NCBI GenBank assembly: GCA_016194975.1
Contig: JACQAM010000023.1
Coordinates: forward strand, 248,001 to 312,000
Length of the DNA stretch: 64,000 nucleotides
Direction of reading: 5' to 3'
DNA from: Bacteroidota bacterium
Lineage (GTDB): Bacteria; Bacteroidota; Bacteroidia; Palsa-965
Positions 17,079 to 25,786 of this stretch are shown one piece after another. The notes under the pieces are model-generated. The model was not told the DNA's origin. It did not search any database and saw nothing but the letters and a program-made list of their open reading frames with translations. The translations under genes and the position numbers were made by a program. Each line of letters opens with the position of its first letter. Within the stretch, counting starts at the first letter, position 1.

Positions 17079-18666
17079 ATAGGCTTGTTGAGAGTTCCAA
17101 TTGTTCAATTACTATTTTGTTTGTGTTTTCAACAGAAAAATCATTTGAAAGAATAATGTTGTTCCCGATTTCTTTTATGGTTTCAAGTTCTGGTAAAGGA
17201 ATTTCTCTAAGTTCAGTCGCGCTTACATTTACGTTCCCATTAAAAATTCTGAAATAAGAATCAAAAAGATCACTGTTGAGCAAAGCGCATAATCCAACAA
17301 CTTCATTTCTATCCAAATGTCCTTTGGGGCGATAAATGTAATTTACCTTGTTCTCAACACCGATATAATCGGATTTAATAAAATTGCAGAAGTAAGGAGC
17401 TGCGATTAACCTGCTCTTGTCGTCTTTGGTACTGAAGCGTCTGAGCAATATGTAATTTTTATTAGGAATCAGAATAACTTTTGATTCATTTTCTATTCTC
17501 ACATATTGTCCTTTTTCCGACTTTAAAATAGGCCATTCAAGTATCATTTGCTTTACGTTGTGCAGCCAAAAAAGAGGAGCGAGGAATACAGTTCCGTTTT
17601 CATAATTCTCCTGAATATATTCTCTGCTTCTGAATGCCACAACTGGGCCGGTGGATATTTGAATATTATATTTATTCAGATTGCCATTCCAATTTTTGAA
17701 AACCGTTAGGATCGATTCATCAAAATCACTTGTCGGCAAATAAAGGATCTTTTCATTGGAGGATAAGTCAATCAGTTCTATTTGTTTAAATGATTTTGTT
17801 TCAGGTGTTGCGATATCTTTCAGTCCCTGTGAAGAAGAAACAACAACATTATGATTCGGATTCGGATTTGTTTTTAGTTTTCGTGTCCCTTTTATAATAA
17901 CAGTTTCCTGTAACACTTTATCCCTGTTAAAAGTGTCTTTGCGGGAAACGAATAAATGCACGTTGTCTATTTCAATAATTTTAAAGAAATATTCCCTAAA
18001 TAATTTAAAATAACTTCCCGATGCATAACTGCGTGGAGTAATAAAAATCAGTTCTCCGTTTTCTTTTAAAAGTCGTGCCGCAATTGCCATAAAAATGGCA
18101 TAGATATTCGGATGGCCATTTACAACTGCTTTTGCTGCTATGGCTCTTGTATCGCCAATGGGAAGTTTAAAGTAGGGAGGATTAGAAATAATTATATCAA
18201 ACGGCTCTATGGTTGTGGAAAATAAATTTCCATTATCAGTAAGGATGTCCGCATTTTCTAAAATAAAATCATTTGTATGAAGAGAATAGTGGAAACTGAT
18301 TTTTTGCTGTTCCAGCCACTTTTGCAAATAGTCGAGTGATTGTTTGGTATAAGGAATAAGTTCATAGTCGGTCTCGTAAACAACCAAGTCAACTTTTTCT
18401 AAATTTTTGTTTTTGTCGGCAAGTCTTTCAAGTAAAGCACAAGTGAGGATTGCTGTTCCACAACCCGGATCAAGGATGCGAATAATGTCAGCGCTATTTT
18501 CTGTAAATGTCCCCATTAGTCCGGCAATTTCAACTGGAGTAAAAAACTGTCCGTTTGTTTTTTTATGTTCCTGATTTACCGATTTGGCATAATTAACACC
18601 AAGCCGGTCTGCATAATGGCTCGGCAACTCATTCGCTAATTGTTCTATGAGTTTTTTATTTGCCAT
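17071..18666 (-). CDS. DNA adenine N6-methyltransferase of the BsuBI/PstI-type system
   Basis: A 531-residue methyltransferase. The SAM-binding motif I is LDPGCGTA (residues 65-72), motif IV is SNPPYF (162-165, the NPPY of adenine-N6 enzymes), and FFTPVEIAGLM at residues 41-51 is the usual upstream element. The C-terminal half (RPKGHLDRNEVVGLCALLNSDLFDSYFRIFNGNVNVSATELREIPLP) is a target-recognition region of the Eco57I/TaqI-like class. It should protect CTGCAG sites against the adjoining endonuclease. It overlaps the controller gene by 11 bases and the endonuclease gene by eight, forming one operon. Confidence 0.9.
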   Translation of the reverse strand: MANKKLIEQLANELPSHYADRLGVNYAKSVNQEHKKTNGQFFTPVEIAGLMGTFTENSADIIRILDPGCGTAILTCALLERLADKNKNLEKVDLVVYETDYELIPYTKQSLDYLQKWLEQQKISFHYSLHTNDFILENADILTDNGNLFSTTIEPFDIIISNPPYFKLPIGDTRAIAAKAVVNGHPNIYAIFMAIAARLLKENGELIFITPRSYASGSYFKLFREYFFKIIEIDNVHLFVSRKDTFNRDKVLQETVIIKGTRKLKTNPNPNHNVVVSSSQGLKDIATPETKSFKQIELIDLSSNEKILYLPTSDFDESILTVFKNWNGNLNKYNIQISTGPVVAFRSREYIQENYENGTVFLAPLFWLHNVKQMILEWPILKSEKGQYVRIENESKVILIPNKNYILLRRFSTKDDKSRLIAAPYFCNFIKSDYIGVENKVNYIYRPKGHLDRNEVVGLCALLNSDLFDSYFRIFNGNVNVSATELREIPLPELETIKEIGNNIILSNDFSVENTNKIVIEQLELSTSLYE

Positions 18667-18964
18667 TTTTCTTTTTAGTAATGTAATTGATTTTCTTTTC
18701 TGCTACCTGCATTGCTTTTACAGCCATTTCTTCGTCCTGTAACTCGTAAACCAATTTGTCGCTCAGAAATGCAATAAGGAAATCCTTCTCGTCAACCTTA
18801 TAAAATTTTGCTAAACGAATAACCTGATCTTTTGTTGGCATTCGTTCACCTCGCTCAATTTTGCTTAGGAGTGCCTGATCAATTTCAATTTCAGAAGCAA
18901 CTTGTCGGAGTAATAGTCCGTTCTGCCCTCTTAGCTCTCTTATTATTTCTGCGATCTTTTTCAA
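18656..18964 (-). CDS. XRE-family controller protein of the restriction-modification system
   Basis: A 102-residue protein with an HTH_3 domain in residues 5-60 (IIRELRGQNGLLLRQVASEIEIDQALLSKIERGERMPT) and a helical C-terminal extension. Small XRE proteins in first position of restriction operons (C proteins) delay endonuclease synthesis after entry of the system. The gene starts the three-gene operon, overlaps the methyltransferase start by 11 bases, and is preceded by a promoter flanked by repeated sites (18983-19025), consistent with autoregulation. Confidence 0.85.
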   Translation of the reverse strand: MKKIAEIIRELRGQNGLLLRQVASEIEIDQALLSKIERGERMPTKDQVIRLAKFYKVDEKDFLIAFLSDKLVYELQDEEMAVKAMQVAEKKINYITKKKNGK

Positions 18965-18982
18965 TTTGAAATGATTTGACTT

Positions 18983-19025
18983 GACATTTACTGTCCAAAA
19001 TTAATAAAAGAGTATTTACAGTCAA
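18983..19025 (-). promoter_or_regulatory. Promoter with paired controller-binding sites
   Basis: Read on the minus strand: TTG (complement of 19023-19025), 19 bases, then TAATTTTG (complement of 18996-19003), a perfect TAnnTTTG promoter. Two copies of ATTTACwGTC, at 18986-18995 and 19014-19023, sit exactly over the expected start site and the -33 element. The first is half of the palindrome GACA-TTTAC-TGTC (18983-18995). The geometry suggests that the controller protein binds both copies and switches the promoter. Confidence 0.6.
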
Positions 19026-19100
19026 AAAATAATTATTAACAATTTCGTTAACAAGCGGGAGAGTAAATTTATTGGTGTATATTTTTGATTGTGCGGTGGA

Positions 19101-19192
19101 CTTTAGCCCTTTTGCAGGTGGTGCGAACCAAGTTTTTTAAATGTGTAATTTTTCCCATGCATTTTAAAAACTAACCTACAAATGTGCTAAAG
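19101..19192. repeat. Long imperfect inverted repeat beside the restriction island
   Basis: CTTTAGC (19101-19107) pairs with GCTAAAG (19186-19192), and GTTTTTTAAATG (19132-19143) pairs with CATTTTAAAAAC (19160-19171) with one shifted mismatch. The left arm carries about ten extra unpaired bases. The rest of the 444-base gap (18965-19408) contains only the controller promoter and the rmuC promoter; no gene is visible. Confidence 0.6.
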
Positions 19193-19375
19193 GAAGCGTG
19201 GGCTCAAAAACTATGACAAAAAATTGTGTGTCGGCAAAAATCAAATAAAAATCTCTGAAGGGTCGACCTTTTGTTTTTCTGTCAACTATGTCCAGTTACC
19301 GAGAAATTGTCTGTCGAAGATTTGCCGCCCGTTTGTTGTCCGGTCTGTTTAGCAATGTTGCCTGTAACCAGGATA

Positions 19376-19404
19376 TTGCTGTGGGGAATGATTAATTAAC
19401 TTTG
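19376..19404 (+). promoter_or_regulatory. Consensus promoter placing the rmuC start codon at +1
   Basis: TTG at 19376-19378 and a perfect TAACTTTG at 19397-19404 are separated by 18 bases. The -7 box ends four bases before the ATG at 19409, so the mRNA is predicted to start at or next to the start codon. Confidence 0.65.
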
Positions 19405-19408
19405 ACTC

Positions 19409-20785
19409 ATGATTGATATTTTGTTTCTCCTTATTGGAATTTTGATTGGCGCTGCAGGTTGCTGGCTTTTTTTCCGTGGAAAAAATAATTCCGGTACTAA
19501 TTTCAATACCTCCGAACTTGATCGTGAAAATTCAGCACTTAAAGCCGAAGTAAAAAGTCACAAGGAGCTTCGCGAGCGCTATGAGGCGGACCTGCGCGAG
19601 GAGCGTGCGCGCAAAGAAGAAGAACTGAAAAAAGAAAGATCTTCCGTCAATTCACTCACCGATCTTCTTGCACGGAAAGAATCGGAATTGAAAAATACAG
19701 AACAGCGTTTGGCAGAACAGAAAAAAGAACTGGAAGAAATTCAGGTAAAATTCTCCAAAGAATTCGAGAACCTTGCCAATAAGATTTTCGAGGAGAAATC
19801 GAAAAAATTCACCGAGCAGAATAAAACGCAGATCGACGATATTCTGAAACCACTCGGAGAAAAAATAAAAGACTTTGAAAAGAAAGTGAACGATGTTTAT
19901 GTGGACGAATCTAAAGAGCGGGCTTCCTTAAAATCTCAGGTTCTTGAATTGCAGAAAACAAATCTGCTGATGAGTGAAGAAGCGAAGAACCTCACCCGTG
20001 CATTGACAGGCGATAAAAACAAAACGGCAGGAACATGGGGAGAAATGATCCTCGAGAGCGTACTGGAAAAATCAGGATTGATCAAAGGCGAGCAATTCCG
20101 CACGCAGGTTTCATTGGCGGCAGAAGATGGAACAAAATTTATTCCTGATGTGATTGTAGATCTTCCCGGCGAAAAAAATCTGATCATTGATTCAAAATTA
20201 TCATTGGTTGCATACGAACGGTTTTCATCTTCTGACAACCAGGAAGAGAAAGAACTTGCCATCAAAGCTCATATTGCTTCCATTCGCAAACACATCAAAG
20301 ACCTCGGAGAAAAGAATTATCAAAAACTTTATGGAGTAAATACCATTGATTTTGTTTTGTTATTCATGCCCGTTGAACCGGCTTTTGCTGCTGCTTTACA
20401 GAACGATCGCGATCTTTTCAATTTCGCATTCGATAAAAATATTGTGATCGTTTCTCCAACTACTTTATTGGCGACGCTCCGGACCGTTGCAAATTTCTGG
20501 AGGCAGGAAAACGCCAATAAAAATGTGCTTAAGATCGCAGACGAAGCATCAAAAATGTATGAGAAGTTCGTTGGTTTCACAAGCGACCTGATCGCATTAG
20601 GAAAGAAAATGGATGAGGGTAAAATTTATTATGAAGACGCAATGAAAAAACTTTCTGTCGGGCCGGGGAATGTAATTAAGAAAATCGAAGACCTGAAAAA
20701 ACTCGGATTAAAAGTTTCGAAGAACATCGATCCGAAATTGCTGGAACGTTCGGGAGAAGAAGAAAACGGCACCGAAGAAAAATGA
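19409..20785 (+). CDS. rmuC: DNA recombination protein RmuC
   Basis: A 458-residue RmuC-family protein, linked in E. coli to limiting recombination-dependent inversions. It starts with one transmembrane helix (MIDILFLLIGILIGAAGCWLFF), followed by a long coiled coil rich in Glu/Lys (about residues 30-190). The RmuC domain follows, with the conserved GTWGEMILESVLEKSGL, PDVIVDLPGEKNLIIDSKLSL and FVLLFMPVEPAF segments; this core has a nuclease-like fold. It heads an operon in which each following gene overlaps the previous stop by four bases (ATGA). Confidence 0.94.
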   Translation: MIDILFLLIGILIGAAGCWLFFRGKNNSGTNFNTSELDRENSALKAEVKSHKELRERYEADLREERARKEEELKKERSSVNSLTDLLARKESELKNTEQRLAEQKKELEEIQVKFSKEFENLANKIFEEKSKKFTEQNKTQIDDILKPLGEKIKDFEKKVNDVYVDESKERASLKSQVLELQKTNLLMSEEAKNLTRALTGDKNKTAGTWGEMILESVLEKSGLIKGEQFRTQVSLAAEDGTKFIPDVIVDLPGEKNLIIDSKLSLVAYERFSSSDNQEEKELAIKAHIASIRKHIKDLGEKNYQKLYGVNTIDFVLLFMPVEPAFAAALQNDRDLFNFAFDKNIVIVSPTTLLATLRTVANFWRQENANKNVLKIADEASKMYEKFVGFTSDLIALGKKMDEGKIYYEDAMKKLSVGPGNVIKKIEDLKKLGLKVSKNIDPKLLERSGEEENGTEEK

Positions 20786-22077
20786 ATTTTCTGAAAAAAT
20801 ATTTTTCTCTCCTGTCTCCTGCATTGTTTGCGGTGATAATATTTTTTCCGGGCGCAACATCCTGTCATTATCCTTCTACCTCTGCTACCAAACAGAACTA
20901 CGCCGATTTCTATCAGCCGAAAAAAGTTTTTCGCCCTTCCTATGTTCTCTATAACGTTTCCGACAGTTTAACGAGAATGTATTTCAGTGTGCCGTCAAAA
21001 GATCTGTTGTACACTAAAAATCTCAATGACATCAATTACACGGCGCACATTCTCATCAGCTACGAAGTGCATCCGCTCCTTTATCCGAAAGCGGTAGTGG
21101 ACAGCGGAAGTGTAGTGATGAGCGATGTCGGCGGAGGAAATGATGATAAAATTCTGATGGAAGGTGTGGACATGGATGTGTATGCAAAAGATAATTTTTT
21201 CGTTGAAGTGAATTTCCGAGATCTGAATAAAGCAACAACTGCTTACGATATTCTTTATCTCGATCACAGCGATAAAAATTCTTCGAATAATTTTTACCTC
21301 GCCCTGCCAGAGCAGGAAGCGCCGCTTTTTCATTCGTGGGCTACGAAAGGTTCGTCGTATGATCTTCATTACTACAACAGGAATACGCCAAAAATTTACG
21401 TGCGTCATTATGCGAATGCTACAGGGCCTGCTCTCCCGCCCTACTCGTACCAGAAACAGAATTTTATTTTTCAGCCCGACAGTTCATGGACGGTTGACAA
21501 TGTTGGCGAATGCAAATTCACTTTTTCAAAAGAAGGTTTTTATTTTTTTTCTGCGCAACCGGAAACAAATAACGGTTATACTATTTCAGTTTTTAATTCC
21601 GGTTTTCCGGAAGTAACGGTAGCAAAGGAATTGCTTTATCCATTGCGATACTTAACCATGCGCGATGAATACATGAAAATGGATACGGCGGTCAATACAA
21701 AAAAAGCGGTGGATGAATTCTGGCTCAACTGCACAGGAAGTGAAGAACGTGCGCGCGAAGTGATCCGGAATTTTTATAATCGTGTGGGCGCTGCGAATGA
21801 TCTTTTCACCGTTGAGCGCGAAGGATGGAAATCGGATCGCGGAATGATCTATCTTATCTTTGGCCCGCCGGGAAATGTTTACCGCACTTCAGGAACAGAA
21901 ACATGGTTGTATGGAAATGAAACAGGAATGGGAAATCTCACTTTTGTTTTCGATCATTCCACCACGAATACTTTTTCCAATTGCGATTTCGAACTCGAGC
22001 GTAATGAAGTTTTTAAATCGGCATGGATCTCCGCCGTTGACTCCTGGAGACAAGGACACGTATTCAATATGAAATGA
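20782..22077 (+). CDS. GWxTD domain-containing exported protein
   Basis: A 431-residue protein with a hydrophobic leader and a Cys in GATSC that could be lipidated (the lipobox is imperfect). The C-terminal part carries the GWxTD-domain signature as GWKSDRGMIYLIFGPPGNVYR, followed by TETWLYG and FDFxxS-like elements typical of the family. The Thr of GWxTD is Ser here. The N-terminal part is a beta-rich domain. The function of GWxTD proteins is unknown. The start overlaps the rmuC stop by four bases and its own stop overlaps rlmB, an unusual company for an envelope protein. Confidence 0.82.
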   Translation: MNFLKKYFSLLSPALFAVIIFFPGATSCHYPSTSATKQNYADFYQPKKVFRPSYVLYNVSDSLTRMYFSVPSKDLLYTKNLNDINYTAHILISYEVHPLLYPKAVVDSGSVVMSDVGGGNDDKILMEGVDMDVYAKDNFFVEVNFRDLNKATTAYDILYLDHSDKNSSNNFYLALPEQEAPLFHSWATKGSSYDLHYYNRNTPKIYVRHYANATGPALPPYSYQKQNFIFQPDSSWTVDNVGECKFTFSKEGFYFFSAQPETNNGYTISVFNSGFPEVTVAKELLYPLRYLTMRDEYMKMDTAVNTKKAVDEFWLNCTGSEERAREVIRNFYNRVGAANDLFTVEREGWKSDRGMIYLIFGPPGNVYRTSGTETWLYGNETGMGNLTFVFDHSTTNTFSNCDFELERNEVFKSAWISAVDSWRQGHVFNMK

Positions 22078-22847
22078 GCTACTACAGAGACAAACAACCG
22101 GTTGACACTTCCAATTTAATTTACGGTGCGCGTGCTGTGATCGAAGCGATTGAAGCAGGAAAAGAAATTGACCGGCTCTACATTCAATCTGATCTGAATA
22201 ATGAGTTGATCATCGAGGTGAGAAAAATTGCGCGTCAATACGGGATCATTTGGCAATTTGTTCCGGAAGGAAAATTCCAGCGTATTGCTCCCGGAAAAAA
22301 TCACCAGGGCGTTGCCGCATTCATTACTTCCGTAGAATTTTACAAACTCGATAATATTCTTCCGCAGATCTTTGAAAAAGGAGAAACTCCGCTCGTACTC
22401 GTGCTCGACCGAATTACAGACGTGCGCAACTTCGGCGCCATCGCGCGCAGTGCAGAGTGCGCGGGCGTACATGCGATCGTAATCCCCTCGCGCGGGGCTG
22501 CACAGGTGAATGGCGATGCCGTAAAAACTTCGGCCGGCGCTTTAAACATCATTCCTGTTTGCAGGGAAGAAAATCTGAAAGATGCAATTGAGTATTTAAA
22601 TAATTCCGGATTGAGGATCGCAAGTTGCACTGAAAAAGGAAGTACAAATTATTTCGAAACAGATCTCACCGGCCCGCTGGCAATTATTATGGGTTCGGAA
22701 GAAGACGGAATTTCAGGAGAATATTTAAAACGTTCCAATGTGAAAATTAAAATTCCAATGCACGGAAAAATTTCTTCGCTGAATGTTTCGGTGGCTACGG
22801 GAGTTGTTTTGTTCGAAGTGTTGAGACAGAGGAGTCTTGGGTTATGA
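22074..22847 (+). CDS. rlmB: 23S rRNA (guanosine-2'-O)-methyltransferase RlmB (SpoU family)
   Basis: A 257-residue SPOUT enzyme that 2'-O-methylates a guanosine, G2251 in E. coli 23S rRNA. It has the N-terminal substrate-binding domain (LIYGARAVIEAIEAGKEIDRLYI) and the three SpoU motifs: LDRITDVRNFGAIARSAECAG, PLAIIMGSEEDGIS, and IPMHGKISSLNVSVATGVVLFE, which form the SAM-binding knot. It is the third gene of the ATGA-overlapping operon after rmuC and the GWxTD gene. Confidence 0.94.
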   Translation: MSYYRDKQPVDTSNLIYGARAVIEAIEAGKEIDRLYIQSDLNNELIIEVRKIARQYGIIWQFVPEGKFQRIAPGKNHQGVAAFITSVEFYKLDNILPQIFEKGETPLVLVLDRITDVRNFGAIARSAECAGVHAIVIPSRGAAQVNGDAVKTSAGALNIIPVCREENLKDAIEYLNNSGLRIASCTEKGSTNYFETDLTGPLAIIMGSEEDGISGEYLKRSNVKIKIPMHGKISSLNVSVATGVVLFEVLRQRSLGL

Positions 22848-22975
22848 GATTTGATATTTCCAGGGACAACTACTTTAATTAAATGAGGTTTTAGCTGTTA
22901 ATTATTCATCCGGATTCTTAATAACTCATTATTCAAAACGCGAAACTCATAACCCATAACTCCTAACTTCGTTTA

Positions 22976-23581
22976 ATGAAAAAAAATAATTCATTCTTCT
23001 TATTAATAGTATTATTATTTGCAGGTTGTCACAAACCGGGCCACGTTACATTTCCAATCAGCGATTCCTTCAAATCTTATTGCGCATTCAAAACCGGAAC
23101 ATGGTGGACGTTTCGCGAAATGCGATCAGGCAGGAGAGACAGCATGTACGTCACTTCATTTGATGAACAATCGACGACGCACGATGAAACGCGTTTCGGA
23201 ACTTTTACGATGAACATTGCTTCGATCGCCGATTCATTCGGAACACATAACTATAATGCAATTGCAACCGGCGATGTACATAATACTTCGCTGCTGAGTG
23301 AAACTTATCATTGGGGAAATGGTTATGGAAATTCGGAAAGATTTTATTTTCCTATTGATACTACTTTTCAGAACCCGGGAATTTCTATTCAGCATTTTGA
23401 TTCGCTGCAATTCAGCCGAACAGGAATTATTTATCATGATGTAATTATGTATTCGAATAATTCTTCTGTTGAGAACAACTGGATCAAAACAGAATACTAC
23501 GCAAAAAATATCGGGGTGATCAGAAGGGAAATGTTCAATGGAGAGACCTGGGAGTTGCAGGATTATTATGCGGTTCAGTAA
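22976..23581 (+). CDS. Predicted lipoprotein, unknown function
   Basis: A 201-residue protein with a lipoprotein signal (LLIVLLFAGC). The mature part has a WWTFREMRSGRRDSMYV start and a C-terminal IKTEYYAKNIGVIRREMFNGETWELQDYY, a pattern seen in many uncharacterised Bacteroidota lipoproteins that appear to be beta-rich. TAACTTCG (22964-22971) ends four bases before the ATG, predicting a leaderless message. The next gene starts 19 bases after the stop. Confidence 0.72.
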   Translation: MKKNNSFFLLIVLLFAGCHKPGHVTFPISDSFKSYCAFKTGTWWTFREMRSGRRDSMYVTSFDEQSTTHDETRFGTFTMNIASIADSFGTHNYNAIATGDVHNTSLLSETYHWGNGYGNSERFYFPIDTTFQNPGISIQHFDSLQFSRTGIIYHDVIMYSNNSSVENNWIKTEYYAKNIGVIRREMFNGETWELQDYYAVQ

Positions 23582-23599
23582 ATTCTTCTATACGCAAGA

Positions 23600-25009
23600 A
23601 TGAAATCTCCCAAACCATCTTCCCTTCTTCTATTTCTCGCGGCGATCACGCTCCTCACCCGCCTTCCTTTTCTCTTCGATGGTTTCGGTGCGGAAGAAGA
23701 TTCGTGGGGACTCGTGGTGAATGCTTTCCAGATGAAACAGTGCGGGCATTACATGGCTTCGCGTTTCCCCGGGCACCCGTTGCAGGAGTATGCTTACGTG
23801 CTCGCGTATCATGCGCCCGCATGGCTGTACAACAGCATGAGCGCGCTCATGAGCGTGGCAGCAGTTTTATTTTTTTACAAAGCAGCACGCAAAATGCAGT
23901 TGCCTTATTCATTCGCCGCATCACTTGCATTTTCATTCGCACCTTGTTTTTTCATTGCAGGAACATACACAATAGATTTTGCGTGGTCGCTGGCTTTCGT
24001 GATGGCTTCATTTTATTTTCTGCTCAGCGGAAAAAATATCCTGTGCGGGATCATGATCGGCCTGGCAATCGGTTGCCGCATCACTTCGGGAATTTTTATT
24101 GTGCCGTGGGCTATTTTACTTTTCAGCAAACTCGATCTGAAATTCTGGATGAAAAACATTCTGCTTGTAACTATTCCCGCCATCATCACCGGCATTTTAT
24201 TTTACATTCCGGCTTACCGCATTTACGGATTTTCTTTTTTCAATTACAGCGACCAGTTTCCGTATCCGGGCATGGCGAAAGTGTTTTTCAAAATGAGCTT
24301 CGGCGTTTTCGGATCACTCGGAATAATTTCCATTTTAATATTTCTTTTCCCGGCGATGAAAAATCTCCGCAAAAGAAATATTCACGGCGTCACCCTGTTC
24401 TCCTCCGAAAGATTGTTGTTCGCTTCTGTCACGATCATCGTCCTGCTTATCATTTCCTATTTACGTTTGCCGCAGAAATCGGGTTATCTCCTTCCCGTGA
24501 TTCCTTTTCTCATCATCATTTTTGCCTTGCTGCTCAACAAAAAACAATTTCGAATTTTCACTTTTCTGTTCATCCTCTCTCCTTTTCTTTTCGGCATCAA
24601 TCTCACCGATTCCATTCGCGGAGCAAATTATTCTTCATTAGCTTTTAAATTGAAAATATCGGGACAGGAATTATTTTTTGATCCATTGAATGGCCCTGCT
24701 TTGGCCGAACGTTCGAAGCGCATCAATAAAATGAAATTCTGTGACGAGGTGATCTCCGCCATGAAAAGCGGAAATGAAAAGTCTTTTATCATTGCCGGAT
24801 GGTGGTACAATGAAATTCAAACGCATTATTATGAAATGGCCGGCACTGGCGATAAACACTTTCTTTTCTACAAAAATTGCAACGGACTTGACTCGATAAA
24901 AAATTCGGGAGGAAATATTTTCTATCTTCCTGAACAAAATCTGAACAATGATGAGATGTACGGGCAGAATTGCACCGACAGTCTTGCAAAACAATTTCCG
25001 AAGAAATGA
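23600..25009 (+). CDS. GT-C-like polytopic membrane protein (possible glycosyltransferase)
   Basis: A 469-residue protein with ten or more transmembrane helices and a soluble C-terminal domain of about 100 residues. The first extracytoplasmic loop holds the acidic pair in FGAEEDSWGLV, and the TM region has GLAIGCRITSGIF. Both positions resemble GT-C enzymes (PMT/ArnT-like), which use lipid-linked sugars. No specific family is recognised. The stop overlaps the next gene by four bases (ATGA), tying it to the GldM-like genes. Confidence 0.6.
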   Translation: MKSPKPSSLLLFLAAITLLTRLPFLFDGFGAEEDSWGLVVNAFQMKQCGHYMASRFPGHPLQEYAYVLAYHAPAWLYNSMSALMSVAAVLFFYKAARKMQLPYSFAASLAFSFAPCFFIAGTYTIDFAWSLAFVMASFYFLLSGKNILCGIMIGLAIGCRITSGIFIVPWAILLFSKLDLKFWMKNILLVTIPAIITGILFYIPAYRIYGFSFFNYSDQFPYPGMAKVFFKMSFGVFGSLGIISILIFLFPAMKNLRKRNIHGVTLFSSERLLFASVTIIVLLIISYLRLPQKSGYLLPVIPFLIIIFALLLNKKQFRIFTFLFILSPFLFGINLTDSIRGANYSSLAFKLKISGQELFFDPLNGPALAERSKRINKMKFCDEVISAMKSGNEKSFIIAGWWYNEIQTHYYEMAGTGDKHFLFYKNCNGLDSIKNSGGNIFYLPEQNLNNDEMYGQNCTDSLAKQFPKK

Positions 25010-25782
25010 ATCAACCTAATCCTTTCATCAATCCATTGCCGCCTCCACAGCAGAAATTCAAGGGACTCATCTTAGCTGCTAATATTGTTTCATCGATCCT
25101 GATGGCTGCTGCATTATTTACTTTCATTCATACGATTCAGCGCTCCCATGTCGAGCGAAGACAATCATTCCACAACCGCGATCTTGACATGGTGGCCGAT
25201 TCTATCCGTATGGCTGATTCACTTAATGCAATAATGAATGCAATAACAACCGCACCTGCTGCCACTGACTATGATAATTCATCTGCCGATCTCCAGGAAT
25301 CGATGAATGAATTGCAATATGATATGGTAAAAACACAAGCAGCAGGACATTCCAACGAAACAGAGATCATCAACGCACTGGATGAACTCAAGCAGCAGTC
25401 GGATGAAATGGCAAATTACATTCGCAGTGATTACCGCGATTTCACGGATTATGAATCCAACCTTGCTTATTATGCCCAATCGGATGCGGCAAAAAAATTT
25501 TTCATCGACCAGGATCGCGCTTCAACACTGAAAGACCGGATGGTTGCCTATCGTGCGCGTGTGATCGTGATGATGGCGGCTCTTCACATGAGTGATGCTG
25601 CGACACTGCGTGAATCACTCCCGATGGATGACAGCGATTATTACGGTTACAATACCAAATGGGATGAATCGAATTTCAATGCGACCGTTTGGGACGCGCA
25701 ATATTTTCTGAAACAAATGGAATCGGAAGTAAGGGAATTCGAAGGGAGCGCTCTCGATAAGTTACCACAAATAATAAAATAA
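25006..25782 (+). CDS. GldM/PorM N-terminal-domain-like protein, copy 1
   Basis: A 258-residue protein with a proline-rich cytosolic tail, one transmembrane helix (about residues 20-42) and a periplasmic helical domain. The domain matches the first domain of GldM, the T9SS/gliding motor shaft: KKFFIDQDRASTLKDRMVAYRARV parallels the GldM segment with a KIEKYK helix, and FNATVWDAQYFLKQMESEVREFEGSALDKL parallels FPAIASAAKLSAWQNDVKKTEADV. GldM domains 2-4 are absent. ATG 25006 overlaps the previous stop by four bases and is preferred over a frame from 24970. Four bases separate it from a paralogue. Confidence 0.6.
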   Translation: MNQPNPFINPLPPPQQKFKGLILAANIVSSILMAAALFTFIHTIQRSHVERRQSFHNRDLDMVADSIRMADSLNAIMNAITTAPAATDYDNSSADLQESMNELQYDMVKTQAAGHSNETEIINALDELKQQSDEMANYIRSDYRDFTDYESNLAYYAQSDAAKKFFIDQDRASTLKDRMVAYRARVIVMMAALHMSDAATLRESLPMDDSDYYGYNTKWDESNFNATVWDAQYFLKQMESEVREFEGSALDKLPQIIK

Positions 25783-25786
25783 CTAT

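Noticed and set aside
23704-24648. 314-codon plus-strand frame inside the GT-C-like gene
   Set aside because: His/Phe/Arg-rich shadow of a hydrophobic membrane-protein gene read in another frame.
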